Positions 24,751 through 37,400 of a stretch of 64,000 bases of DNA are shown piece after piece. Both the position numbers and the translations under genes were made by a program. Location of the stretch: contig CP053159.1 in NCBI GenBank assembly GCA_014607495.2, forward strand, positions 8,377,501 through 8,441,500. Direction: 5' to 3'. This DNA comes from Carposina sasakii. Its lineage: Eukaryota > Arthropoda > Insecta > Lepidoptera > Carposinidae. Within the stretch, counting starts at the first letter, position 1; each line of letters opens with the position of its first letter. A model generated the notes under the pieces. It made no database searches. It was given only the letters and a program-made list of their open reading frames with translations, and was not told where the DNA came from.

Positions 24751-24945
24751 GGCCTATTGGCTATCTTTTTTGACAGTTCTAGTGATCATCACACAATGGA
24801 AACTCAACAACTGGAACTGGCATAATGCCTTATCTGAAGAAAATTTCGGCAACATACACATACATGTCACTTCCAGTTCAATAAGTTTCAATGAGCGATA
24901 ATGACTATGAACTGTCAAAAAAGATAGCCAATACGGGGGCAGGCC
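24751..24945. mobile_element. MITE with ttggctatcttttttgacag termini
   Basis: Arms 'ttggctatcttttttgacag' and 'ctgtcaaaaaagatagccaa' are perfect inverses. A half copy is present at about 28555-28660. Confidence 0.75.
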
Positions 24946-25139
24946 ACATAATGGAAATTAACTTCAAGTTTGGGTAATCAAGATAAATATTTAATCCTTT
25001 TATTGGATTACATTACATCCATTCCAGACTTGACATTTAAATGTATTTATTTATTGATGACTGAAAATCTGATCACGGTATAACTGCTAGAACTAATATC
25101 CAATGCAATAGGTATACTATCTGATATAATATACCATAC

Positions 25140-25320
25140 TAGCTGTTGCCAGCGGCTCCGCTCGCGTGGATGTCGCTTATTGCGTAGAAGGGTCATGAAA
25201 AATAGATAGTAGCCGATTCTCAGACCTACTGAATATGCATATAATACGTCATAAGAATCGGTCAAGCCGTTTCGGAGGAGTATGGTAACTAACACTGTGA
25301 CACGAGAATTTTATATATAA
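25140..25320 (-). repeat. Interspersed repeat related to the cgcccgcgact family
   Basis: Starts 'ctagctgttgccagcggct' and carries 'atcggtcaagccgtttcgg'. It matches the general layout of the frequent family but is diverged. Confidence 0.5.
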
Positions 25321-26049
25321 GATGATATTTTCTAATATTATCTATTATGTTGTATTATCGTATTTAATAATTGGAAAATCCATATCAATACTGATTAGCG
25401 CTAAGCACGTATCGATAATTATACCTAACAAATAACAATCTGCTGTATACATAATAGCTTATATACCATTACCATTAGGTACACGCGTTATATATAATGT
25501 ATAAGCGGAAACAAACACGTTCAGTTCGCAAAAGGCACATAATTCATAAGAATAACGCTTATTACCAAGTTGCCTATTCTCCTACTATAAGAATTAAACT
25601 ATTTTCTTACATTTATTTGGTATGTTAAAACAGTTTTACGTGAATCTACGAAATTTTATAAGTACATAACGTAGATTGCTTCCCTGTTATTCATAAAAAC
25701 ATATAACATGTTCCATTTCAAGATTTTCCTCCTATATGTATAACAATGTAGCTATAAATTGTAAACTTTTCATGTTATAAAGTTTTATGAACAATAGGTT
25801 TATTATTTAGTTAGTATTAAAAATAATATTTATTATGCATGATACATGTTTAATTTCACTTTGAAATGTACAATATTGTATTGGTTACGTAAGTAATGCC
25901 TAAAAGTGGTGCATTATCGCATCTAAGTATTCAATTTATCATCAACGTCAGAGTGTTTGTCAGCATTGTATCCAGGCAAATATTTCTGCTCATTCATTAA
26001 TTTATTGCTTTGAGCCCATTGGATTAAGTAGACTGAGATATCAAGACAT

Positions 26050-26440
26050 TCAGGGTATCTATACTGTGGACAACTTCATATATCTAGGATCCACCATAAA
26101 TAACGAAGGAAGCTGTGTCCCAGAGATCAAACGCAGAATAGCTATGGCCAAAGACGTAATGACACGTCTTCAAAACATTTGGAAAAACCGGAGAATAAGC
26201 TTCAGGACAAAGACTCGTTTAGTTAGGTAATAATATTTCCGATTTACCTGTATGAAGTGGAGACTTGGACAATTCGAGAAAGAGAAAGACAGAGAATCGA
26301 TGCATTCGAAATGTGGTGCTGGAGGCGAATGCTCCGAATACCGTGGACAGCTAAACGCACAAATGTATCTATTGATTGTCAAGCTTATGTCTGCAACGCA
26401 TACTTTCCTATTTCGGGCACATAATGCGGAGAGGAGATGA
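26050..26440 (+). pseudogene. LINE C-terminal fragment (RTE-like)
   Basis: The segments NFIYLGSTINNEGSC and EIKRRIAMAKDVMTRL, then EVETWTIRERERQRIDAFEM and WCWRRMLRIPWT in shifted frames, reproduce the region after the reverse transcriptase domain in non-LTR elements. A stop and frameshifts break it. Inactive remnant. Confidence 0.8.
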
Positions 26441-26449
26441 TGATGAGCC

Positions 26450-28240
26450 TTAAAAAATTGGTCATTGTTGGCAATACCGAAGGAAAGAGATCGCCGGAAT
26501 CAAAGAGGCCGGTCACCAACACGATGGTCTGACTAAGTAAAAGGAGATCCTACCAACCTACATCGGTTGAGTTAATACAAAAATATTTCGGATACGCCAC
26601 CATTAAACCTCCATTTGCAATGGAATATCACGAAATATTTATTTCTCTATAAAAATTTACAGAATTGACCATTTGTAGTAGTGTCCCGTTTTTCTTGCTC
26701 TGGTCCCGCATATTTAACCACGATGTCCCGCAAATCTGTGTATAAGAGTTGACAACCCTAGTCTCATCCCTACCTAGATTCTACGAGGTGGTGAAGACTG
26801 CTTCTGACCGGAATCGATGGAGAAAAATTGTTTACTTGAAGAGCTCCAGTGACCACGATCCTCAGTAATGAGGGACCGACTAGAGAGAGATGCCCAGAAT
26901 TCTATACAGTGTTTCTGTCTACGAAACCTACTGACTATTTGATACAAACACAGTAAAACAAATTACTAGGTAGATAATATACCTATATGTCGACAAACTC
27001 TGCGAGTAGAAAACTGTCAGAATTACCAAACGTTAAAACTACCTAACTGTTGAACAAATGCAAACAAGATGTTTCAAGCTCCAAGGTTTTTGACATGGTC
27101 CCAATACAGACCCTATACTATAGAAACACAACACATAAAATTTGCCTTTAATAAACAAATCATCGCGTGTTCTACGGGCTAACCACGAACTGTAAAGCTC
27201 GGTACCGACTGACCGACGTTACGCGGTGTAATGTTACATGTTACTCGGCGAGCATTCATACGTAATGTTACACCGAACCCAGCGAGCAACGAGCCGCTTT
27301 TTCGTTGATGATGGAACGCGGCCGAATCACGTAACGCTCGTCGCTCAGTCGACCTATAAAGCGGGTGGAAGTGAGATGTGGCCCTTACACTGGTAGTACC
27401 ATCTCACTCGAGTCCCAATGGAACGAATACAAGCACCAATTTTATTACGCTCTATAATACAAGCAGAATCTATGAGTTTTGACAATGTAACGAGGTCTTT
27501 ACGAAGTACCTACTACTTAACTTTTTTTAAGAAGTTCGTGCTTGCACTTTCGTCGTTTTGTTCATGGTACTGGCCTATTTTCTTCTGTCATAGTTACTGC
27601 CTGTCGACGGTTCGTTTGAGCCACTGTGTGAATTGTCGTAGTTGCCACACTGCGCGCGTTGATTCCTCGCGTAATCGTGCGTTTTGTCTCCTGAGGCGTC
27701 GGACCTGAACCAAAAATCAGACATGTCTCGATAAAAATGGTCTATATTCAATAGCGATTACAAAGTCTACATCTAACAATGCTTTAATAGAATGACATGA
27801 TATAAACGACCTGCCATAATTTTAAGGACAGTCTACAAGTATTCTAAAGGCGCCTTCAAATTAGCCGAAAAGATCCGCTTTGCCTAGTCATAGGAATTAG
27901 TCCTTAGAGCAGAGATGTTGCTATAGCTATCTATCGAGGGTTTTTCCCCAGATGGCGGATAGGGGGCCAAAGCCGGTGATTTGGCAAATTATAAGACCAA
28001 AGGGAAGCCCCCGCGGACTGTGTACGTTCTGTTCTACGGCCCTTGTGCGGTCTATGGCCTCGGTACAGTCTATGGTATTGTCTGATCTATAGCTCTAGTG
28101 TGGACTATGACCCTTGCGCGGTCTACTATAACCGACCACACACGGTCGAACACTTGACCGTCCGCAAGAGGGTCCTGCTAAGCGGGTCATGACGGTCAGG
28201 ATGGCACGAGGCTACCGCACCACGTCATACGAGGGGCTTG
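26450..28240. other. Gene-free region downstream of the SIPA1L gene
   Basis: Non-coding as far as can be seen. It includes a CpG-rich segment with repeated gtaacgttac-like words (27200-27350) and a fragment of the 23281-23397 MITE family (27465-27550). A last SIPA1L exon may lie here, but I could not recognise one. Confidence 0.4.
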
Positions 28241-28327
28241 TGGGCTAAACTGGCGGCAGAAGTGAGCAAGCCGCCGCTGCTGGCGGGGCTGCCGGGCCGT
28301 GTCTGCTGCCTGCACACACTAGCTCAC

Positions 28328-28456
28328 CTCGTCCTCGAGCAGCGCCTGCGTGCGCGCACGCGCCGCGGCGTCGGCTTCCAGTGCGGACACGCGCGTCGCT
28401 AGCGCGCAACCGCAAGCCGCCGCTGCTGGCGGGGCTGCCGGGGCTGTGTCTGACGT
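28328..28456 (-). CDS. SIPA1L exon: C-terminal coiled coil
   Basis: 43 codons, phase 0 on both sides. After an Ala/Pro-rich start it encodes [20 protein letters not shown], a leucine-heptad coiled coil like the SIPA1L tail. If the GTGAGC donor is not used, translation runs EDE-VS and stops at a TAG (28319-28321). I see no following exon. Confidence 0.75.
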
Positions 28457-31400
28457 CTGTAACGGATAACATTCTAGTAGGAACCGATACCTGCCCCGTA
28501 TCGGTTTTAACACTTCACAGTTATGATTACCCAATGAAAATTAACAAATGGAAGTCTGAAGAAAAAATTTGCCGACACACGCAAACTTCCAGTTTATTAA
28601 GTTTCAATAAGATGATGATCACTTTGAATAGTCAAAAAGATAGCCATGCTGATCTCGAATTTCATGAGCACAAACGCCCAAAAAATCAATTATTTAATTT
28701 GTTATGAAAAAGAAATTGAATAAAATGACCTGAATCCAAATGAAATATTGATAAACTATAGGCTACTCACAGGCACGTCGGACCACGAGTCATGTGTCGC
28801 TTCGTTAGCCGCCGCCTCGACCGGCTCTGACGCCTCCATTGACGGGTAGTGATGCTCGTCACATATCTAAATGCATTGCGCTTATTAAATCTTAAAAAAA
28901 AACGTTAAAAAAGTGTGTATTTCGTAAGGGATTTCGTGAAGAACAAAGTTTCCAAGCTTCTTCTTCAAATTTTCGAAATATATATAATTTCACTATCCTA
29001 ACCAGTTTCCGAAATTAATAAAATTGAATAAAAAAGGTATTTTATAAGCAGTGGTCGGAGTAGGAATTAAGGTCATTGACATCAAACGTATATGTTAATA
29101 TGGATACGCCTCCGAGTTTCCGGATTATTATGATAAAAATAAAATAAAAATACCAAAACTTCGAAATTAACATGAAACTAGTTAAAAATGTATCAATACT
29201 CTCAACGCTATGCTGCTAGTTTTTGGAAACTCCGGTACATTCCGGAAAAAATGCATGTCCATGTTATGATATCATGACGCAAGTATGTAAAATCAATATA
29301 CCTACTTCGACCACTGTTTATAAGCAAGACAGATATTATAAAAGAAGAAGTTCGGTTAGAAATATCCATTATATTGAAAATTGTCTCCTAGTTTATTCCT
29401 TCCCTAACCCTGCAAAAAAACATACAATATACACGGATGTATCCCCAAAATGAACTAGCTAAAACTGTAGGATCACGAAAAAAATTCTACAGGCACATTC
29501 AGCTATATTCCAAATTCAAGTCAGTACCTGCAACATGGCGGCAGTAGCAGTATGTACAAGAGCTGCCCAATCAAGAGCGCCGGCGTCCGGAAGCGGAAGC
29601 GCACGCCCCGCCCCCGCGCCGCCAGCCCCGCCCCCTTCTCCTAGCTCCGCGTCCATTATGCGTAGCAACTCCTCCTGCATATACGAGATACCTTAGAATA
29701 AGGAGAGTCCAGAACCCATGATCACGAAAACTTTTGAAGCAAATTTAGGTCGGTTGAATCAACCTAGTTCATCCAGTCGGGCTGTAGACGTCAGTGGGGT
29801 AACATTAAACTAATAATATTAATTATTCCAAATTGCATGGTCCATACCTGTAAAAATTGTACCGGGTCACTAAGTAAATACTTTAGGATCACATTTCACG
29901 TATAAGTAACATAATTACTAGCCTTGGTACTTAAATATTGTATTTTACATTTTGTTTACAATTGTTATAGAAAAAATTATAGTGATGCCACATACAAATA
30001 AATTATTTCCCTATTTTTATTAATAAATAAATAAAAATAGGGTAAAAATTATGCTTTTTGTAAGTATTCATCACAATAAAGACGATTAGGCAATAATTAT
30101 ACAATTTCATGTACATACACGAACATTATGAAAAGTGATGTTTGTGCAAACGTGTTAGGGATTATGATTTTCGGACGATCGATATTGGGAGAAGAAAAGG
30201 ACTACAATTTTAATATTAAAAATGACACTCCAATGTTTTTATCTGTATAATCTATAGCACTGGTTCCCAAAGTACTTTTTATTCCGGAAAATATTTTTAT
30301 CCCAGATAATTTCGACATTTTGATTTTTCTGCAGTCCACGCGGACACATTCTGGAGCTTCCTTATTCTATGCGAGATACAATCAAAATTATGATCAATTC
30401 TGACTGCCACACTTAAACGTAAATTTGGTCAGCTCTGTCTCTCTCCGTCCTTAACATAAATGGCTGAGACAGAAAAGTTACTACTGAAAGAATTTCATCG
30501 TAAGTTAGTCACATTGGAGTCCCAAGTCGTAAAACATGCTTTTTACCTGTAACTTAGTAGGCGTTTCGGTGGGGTTATACGACATCCGCCTTGTATCGTC
30601 AGCCGACTGTAAACAAAGTAGACACTAAATAAAACTGCTAAACTGAAGTCACATTTTGAAAACATTGATTCTTTGGCACAGGCACAGACCACAACCTAAA
30701 GACCAAGCTTAGACGAACTTTAGTACAAAAACAAAATCGCTAAAAGGTGGGTTCCGGGAAGAGGTTGGCTAGTTCTTATTGGGTCGTTCAAGTACACGTC
30801 AAAATTTACAACGTAGCGTACTCGTATATAACAGAGGGCCCGGCTAGGCATGTCCTTAGTAAAGCTGGGGCTCAGACAGGTCTACAAATAAGGTTCCCTT
30901 AAGGTGGGCTTCCAATAAGTGGCGCATGCCGGGGAGGCAACACCGGCGCGGGCGGCTAAGGGTGCAGAGAGGTGAGACTGCGGGGCGTGAACGTCAGTTA
31001 CCCCCGGCGTTAAGACATTTTACACTTCCACCCTGGAGCAAAGGTTCCGCTCTTACGCTGTTCCCTCTTAGCCAGCCAATGAAGGCAAGCTAAGAGTCGA
31101 GGGCCAAAGATGGTAAACTCTCCCTCTGAACTCGGGTATCTCTTTAGAAATTCTCGGGACTACAGAGTCCCGGTCCTTTGAGAGGCGTGCATCGGGCCTT
31201 AGCCAAGATGTAGAGACCTTTTTAAGAGAGCTTTAATATGGTGTGGGATACACATGGTGGACACTATCACCGAGCGCACAATATCATACACCCGGCGATG
31301 GACCCCGCCATGTGCAAGACTATTGGAGTGCAGAGCTATGTCATGCGATGGAAACAAGGGTATGGGCTATGGGGCTGAATGTTGGGTGGGGTTGGGTAAC

Positions 31401-34400
31401 TGGGTAACTGAAGGAGACTAACGGACATCTGCCATTACAACCAAGTCCCATAATTGTTTGGTGGCAGGCAATGACTCGCCGACTCATTTCATGGGTGAAA
31501 TACCCCCCTGAAACGACCGCACGTACGGAGCGACAAAGGCGACAACATTTGGTGAGCGGCTAGGGTGGAGGGGTGCCCCTGGACTTTAAACCGAGGCCAA
31601 CTCGCCACTTACGAACGAACACATCCACCCTCGAGCCGTCATAGCTCTCGCGACTCCATTCTGCCCAAGCGGCGTCTCTGTCCACTCTGCCAAAGCAGAG
31701 GTGAGGGAACTGTTTCTCGTCACTCCGGTGCCGGAGATGAGGAATAGGGCTTTCCCTCGGGAATACTTCAGGTCCGTGGGAACGCTACCTCCCAACAGCT
31801 CGCCAATATTATTATTATTATTCTAACTGCGCAACAGCAAAGATCTGAGTGTTTGCACGTATATTGACCTGCAGCCTGGTGGGCGTGTCGGCCGGGTTGT
31901 AGGACAGGCGCTTGTGGCGCGCGTCGTCAGCGCGCCGCCACGCCTCCGCCACCGGCGACGCCTGCGGGGAGCGCCGCCCGCTGCGCCCCGACCCGCCTGC
32001 GGGCAAAGTAGAAGCTAGATATAGATATCACTATGTTATATTATGTATTAACTGAAAATATCAACCCACAAAAACGTATGTATTGTAGTCACATGTACTC
32101 ACATGATTACACATGCCTATTGCAGTCCACTACTGAATGTAGACCTCCCCCAGGGCTACCACAAGGCTCGATCTCCCGTTTTCGCCATCCAGTTGCTACC
32201 AGCCGACCCTTCAGGTTAAACAAGTTGGCCAATAAATTATATCTTAGTAATGATCCCTCTTTTTTTGCCAAGTACTGGGACCCTTTGGGAGTGCCTCGTT
32301 CGAAGGCGCGGGAGTCCCTCTCGGTACTCACCGGTGCCGTAGCCCTCGCTGTCGGAGCGCGACGGGGAGTCCCCCTCGGTACTCACCGGTGCCGTAGACC
32401 TCGCTGTCGGAGCGCGGCGGGGAGTCCCCCTCGGTACTCACTGGTGCCGTAGCCCTCGCTGTCGGAGCGCGACGAGTCCCCCTCGGTACTCACCGGTGCC
32501 GTAGCCCTCGCTGTCGGAGCGCGACGAGTCCCCCTCGGTACTCACCGGTGCCGTAGCCCTCGCTGTCGGAGCGCGACGAGTCCCCCTCGGTACTCACCGG
32601 TGCCGTAGCCCTCGCTGTCGGAGCGCGACGAGTCCCCCTCGGTACTCACCGGTGCCGTAGCCCTCGCTGTCGGAGCGCGACGAGTCCCCCTCGGTACTCA
32701 CCGGTGCCGTAGCCCTCGCTGTCGGAGCGCGACGAGTCCCCCTCGGTACTCACCGGTGCCGTAGCCCTCGCTGTCGGAGCGCGGCGGGGAGTGCCCCTCG
32801 GTACTCACCGGTGCCGTAGCCCTCGCTGTCGGAGCGCGACGGGGAGTCCCCCTCGGTACTCACCGGTGCCGTAGCCCTCGCTGTCGGAGCGCGACGAGTC
32901 ACCCTCGGTACTCACCGGTGCCGTAGCCCTCGCTGTCGGAGCGCGACGAGTCCCCCTCGGTACTCACCGGTGCCGTAGCCCTCGCTGTCGGAGCGCGGCG
33001 GGGAGTGCCCCCGCTCGAAGGCTCGGCGCGGCCTCCCCGGTTGCTGCGCGTCTGCTCTGCCGAGCGGCGCCCACTCGTCTGCGCCGGACTCGCAGGAACA
33101 CTTGCCGCTCGCGAACGTTACTGTCACCTGAAATTAAACGGATCTATTATTGTAGGTAAATATGGACGACAATCTTACAACCACTGGCGGCTCGTCCTAA
33201 GGAGCGCTGGTGCAGTGCACTCCCACCCACGAAGATTATATAGGCAATCTATATTTCTCTATAATTATCTTTCAATTCTACTATGTTTATACAATAGTGT
33301 CTACGCGTTCGTCTCAAGTAAGTTGTAATCTTATGTATCAAGAGGAGCGCTAGCGATCGCGCTCTAATGAAACGAAATTTGGTACGATTCCTAGTACTGT
33401 ATTCTATGAGTGCGAAAGAGACATACCGACATAGGCCGGCGCGTGAAACAGAAGATTTCGTATGAAAAATTTGCCTTATCTGAAGCGCCGCTTACATTAA
33501 TTCGCGTATGCGGCCACTAGATGTCACTTAGTCCGAGTTAGAACGCGATATGGTTGTCTTTAATGTGTTTCATTAGGTCATCTGAATTTTAATATGAGCG
33601 ATGATGTACAGTGAACTCCCATCTAAACATACCAGGTAGTGTTGAGTAGGACACGACTTGAAAAAGAGTTTGTAAGAGTAGCCTCTTTTTTGTCCTGAGC
33701 CAGTACAATGTCCCACTTCAAATGAGGCGAGGCGTACCTACTGACTGAACCATTTGAAGTTATTATAGTACGAAATATGCGCGCCTCCTGACGCCTCAAA
33801 TGTCAGACGCGACGTGCTTTTGTCATGTCATTTGTTTGTTTAGTACAAATATTTTTAATTATAAATCTTACAAGTATAAAAAATGAATTTTATGTGTTTG
33901 TAGTAGAGATGGGTTATATTAGGTTATAACCTATACCTGTTCCTACTGCTTCTGTGACACAAAAATTCCTGTTCCAGAAACCTGTGACAAAATACTTCTT
34001 GGGTTTCTTATCAGTTTTTACAGGGTTTAGCCGTTTCCGAGATATGCCAAATAAATTTATAAACAAATATTGTAAAAAAAAAAAAAGAACAGTTATCGCG
34101 TCACCGGGACTCGAACCCGATTCCTCTGGCTTCGGAGTTGAACGCTTGAACCACTTGGCTACCGTAACATTGTATGACAATGACGAAATTTACTTCTGTA
34201 ATCAAAATCTGTATTCGTAGTCATTAAATTCTCCTGGCTGGCGCCTCGCCTCGCATGGAAGACAATATATTTCTCTCTCGCTCAAAATGTCAGACGCGAC
34301 GACCGTGACGTGATCACGTGACGTGCTTGTCGTTTGTCTGCCTGCCTCGCTCGACCGTTCAAGCTCGACCGCGACAAGAAAATTGAAGTAGTACAATTTA

Positions 34401-37400
34401 AAATTTCGAGGCACTCTTACATTTTGACGTCATGTCCGGGACAAATGAAGTGCCTCTTGTATGTCCTACTCAACACTAATACCAGGAGCCGCCAGTGCTT
34501 ACAACAGATTGCGACTAAGTCATAGAGTCGACGTTTGACCAAATTGTCCGGCCAAACTGACTGGTCTGCCCGGTTCTGGCGACCTGGCACCCGTAGGTGA
34601 AACACACTCTAGCTTAGTCCAACACAGAAGTGAAAACCATACCGTAACAGGATCCGAAGTCTTCAACAAGTCCACCAGCTGGTCGTGATGTAGCGCGATG
34701 ACGGCAGCTCGACACACCTCCAGCAGTCGCGCCCCGCGTCGGATGCCCGCGCGGGCCGCACCGCCGCCATTTTCTACAGCTGTCACTAGCCCGTCCGGTT
34801 GTACGTGGAAACCTGGGGAATAAACATACATAAATAGAATACCAGATTTGAATAGTATGTACCTATAGAGTATCCATGGGAGCGTGGCCGGTGTTAGTAT
34901 AGTTTGAGCAAAATGGGCAAACTTCGCGAAAACGCTCAGTCAAGACCTTATTAACTAACGCGTCATAGTGTAGTGTTTTTTAAAATGCTTAGCTTTAGTG
35001 GTTGTATAAGCTTGAAGGGATTACTTTTCATGGGTTTTCATTAGATTGGATCTTGGGGGTGCACTTTTCATATATTTGCTTTTATATTTATGTTCATGAG
35101 GAAGTCCCGTCTCATATATCTAACGTAGGTACTATTTGACAGCCATTGAGACACAAGTTTTTTAAACTTTTGAGTAGGTACTGTCGAATTGATTAGAACT
35201 ATTGATGATAGTAAAACGCAAAAATGTGCATAAATAATAAAAATCTAATTTAATTCTTGCGGATTCTTTCTACTTCTTATTAAAATGAGGTACTTATTCG
35301 TATTTTTAATGCACTTTTTGCTAAATCTACCTAATTTTCTCATAGGGTTTGTTAACTTCTTTAAATCCCATCTGGCAACACTTATAGTTCGCCCGGCGTG
35401 AGCTCAACTTTGCATTTATGTGATTGCACTCTAGGCCTATGCACACTTACACTATTACATATAAACTCACCCGAATGGCAAGCTCATAAGTTCTGACAAT
35501 ACATACCTAGCTGCGCATTGGCCCTGTGCAGCGCGGTCTCGGTGAGCGCATGCGCCATGGGCGGCGCCACCGTGGCCAGCCGCCGCAGCAGCGCGTCGCC
35601 CGCGCGCCACACGCGCACGCTCTCGCCCACGTGGTAGTATATGCGCACCCACTCACCCACTATCCAGCCTGGAACACACAGACTTGTTGATGCTACTGCA
35701 GATTACCTAACCATCTTCTAGCTAGACATTCGACAATGCGTCAAATGCGTCAACTCGCCCACTATTCAGCCTGGAACATACAGACTTGTTGACGATACCG
35801 CAGATAACAATGCGTCAAATGCCAAGTAAAATATAGGGAAAACCCACTCGCCCACTATCCAGCCTGCAACACACAGACTTGTTGACGCTTCTGCAGATAA
35901 CAATGCGTCAAATGCTTAGTAAAATATAAGTAAAACCCACTCGCCAAACTATTTAGCCTGGAACCCAGTTCCTTGGTGACTATACAGCAGATTACCTAAG
36001 GTCTCTCTTCTCTCAGAGGTCATTGGACAATGCGTAAAATCCTTTTTGTCCTTAGCACTTCTAATGCCGCAACACAACAAAACTCTATTTTGATTTAGAA
36101 TTTTCACGTTATTCTCTCTCGTATCTAGTAGTCACATTGTTAAAAAGAAACAATTTTGTTTGTGTTTTGTGTGTGATTACATAGTCTACTTACATAACTT
36201 TCTAACGCTCTTTAAACTTACCTAAAAGGGCACTAGTAGGTAAGACAAGAATAATTTGTCTTGTAATATCCTCTATAAAAACTATGGTGTCTGCTGAAAT
36301 GCCCATAATGCAGTCCACAATAGCTCCACCGGCGCCTTCGTCTTGTAAACGCACCTGAAAAATATCCAGACATAATAGATACATGAATTTCATAAATAAT
36401 AAAAATGAAACAGGGCAGCATATTTCTATATGGACCCCGACATAGAAAGCGCCTATTATCTTGGAATAGAAAACCATATTCTTTTCAGTTATACTAATTT
36501 AATGTTAAAAATAAAACACATTTTTGGTCATTCCACAGTTTTTGATAAAAAATCTCACATTTGACTTGACGCTGATTGGCCAATACAAACAGTCAAGTGA
36601 CAGTAGCTAATGAATATTTTTGAAAGACTTACGTGAAAACACAAAGCTCCGCCCACTAGCACGTCATTGGTGCAGTTCTCCACTCGCGGCACTATTGAGT
36701 TGTTGTTTGAATTGCTGCCGCTCTTCATTAGCAGGGACGAAAATAATGCTACACACAAATACAGACAACATTAGATAACATTTTGGTTATAAAGTAAAAG
36801 TCTATTATATTTGAGAGTCACTTACAAAACTTTTGTCCCGTTTCCACAGTGGTGGCGGTCACGTAATTTTTGGCCAAATCCTTCAAATATTCTTGTCGCG
36901 TCCGTGTGGCCATTGTGCTGAATTTCGGCGATTGAATCGCCGCATTTTCACCATTTATCACCTGAAATTTTTATGTAAGAAAATTTTAAAAATGTTTACA
37001 TGCCTTACATATTTTCATGTCAACACAGTTGTGCTCCCAAAAATGGTTTAGCCGGAACTGCATATAGTAAAATAAAATGTAAAAGATGAGTGACAACTTG
37101 CTAGCTCATTGCCTGAGCTGGGAGGACGCCTCCAAATCCCTTAGTCATCCGTCTCTATGTACGAAAGGAGATGCAACTGATGTATTCTAGTGAAGACCCG
37201 CATCAGCACAGTTTTAGAACAATAAACATTTAGGTGAATCAAGTAGGCAAATGTTCAATAGTAACAAAATAAAATAGAAAAGCAAAAATGAAATGAGTTA
37301 ATAATTTGGGAATTCAAAGAGACATTTACCCACCTTACTTAACAATAATTCGGTAAACGCTTCTCCCTTAGGATAAACAGCACCATCTTTGATTGGAGGT

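Larger units (their letters stand above)
21501..26040. other. Gene-free AT-rich region with MITEs
   Basis: No exon was recognised. It contains a CpG-rich patch (22890-23120), a foldback element at 23281-23397 with arms 'aacgctatcg' / 'cgatagcgtt', a short MITE near 24350-24460 with 'cgctgtcgg' / 'cgacagtga' ends, a MITE at 24751-24945, and a copy of the cgcccgcgact-type repeat near 25140-25320. Confidence 0.5.

Noticed and set aside
32033..32452. 139-codon plus-strand ORF
   Set aside because: It runs into the minisatellite and is antisense to SIPA1L; the open frame follows from the repeat composition.
32316..32999. CRISPR-like array
   Set aside because: Regular repeats, but no variable spacers; units are contiguous and derive from a gene junction in a eukaryotic genome.
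34097..34169. Functional tRNA-Arg (CCG)
   Set aside because: Anticodon and D stems do not pair; kept only as a tRNA-like element.
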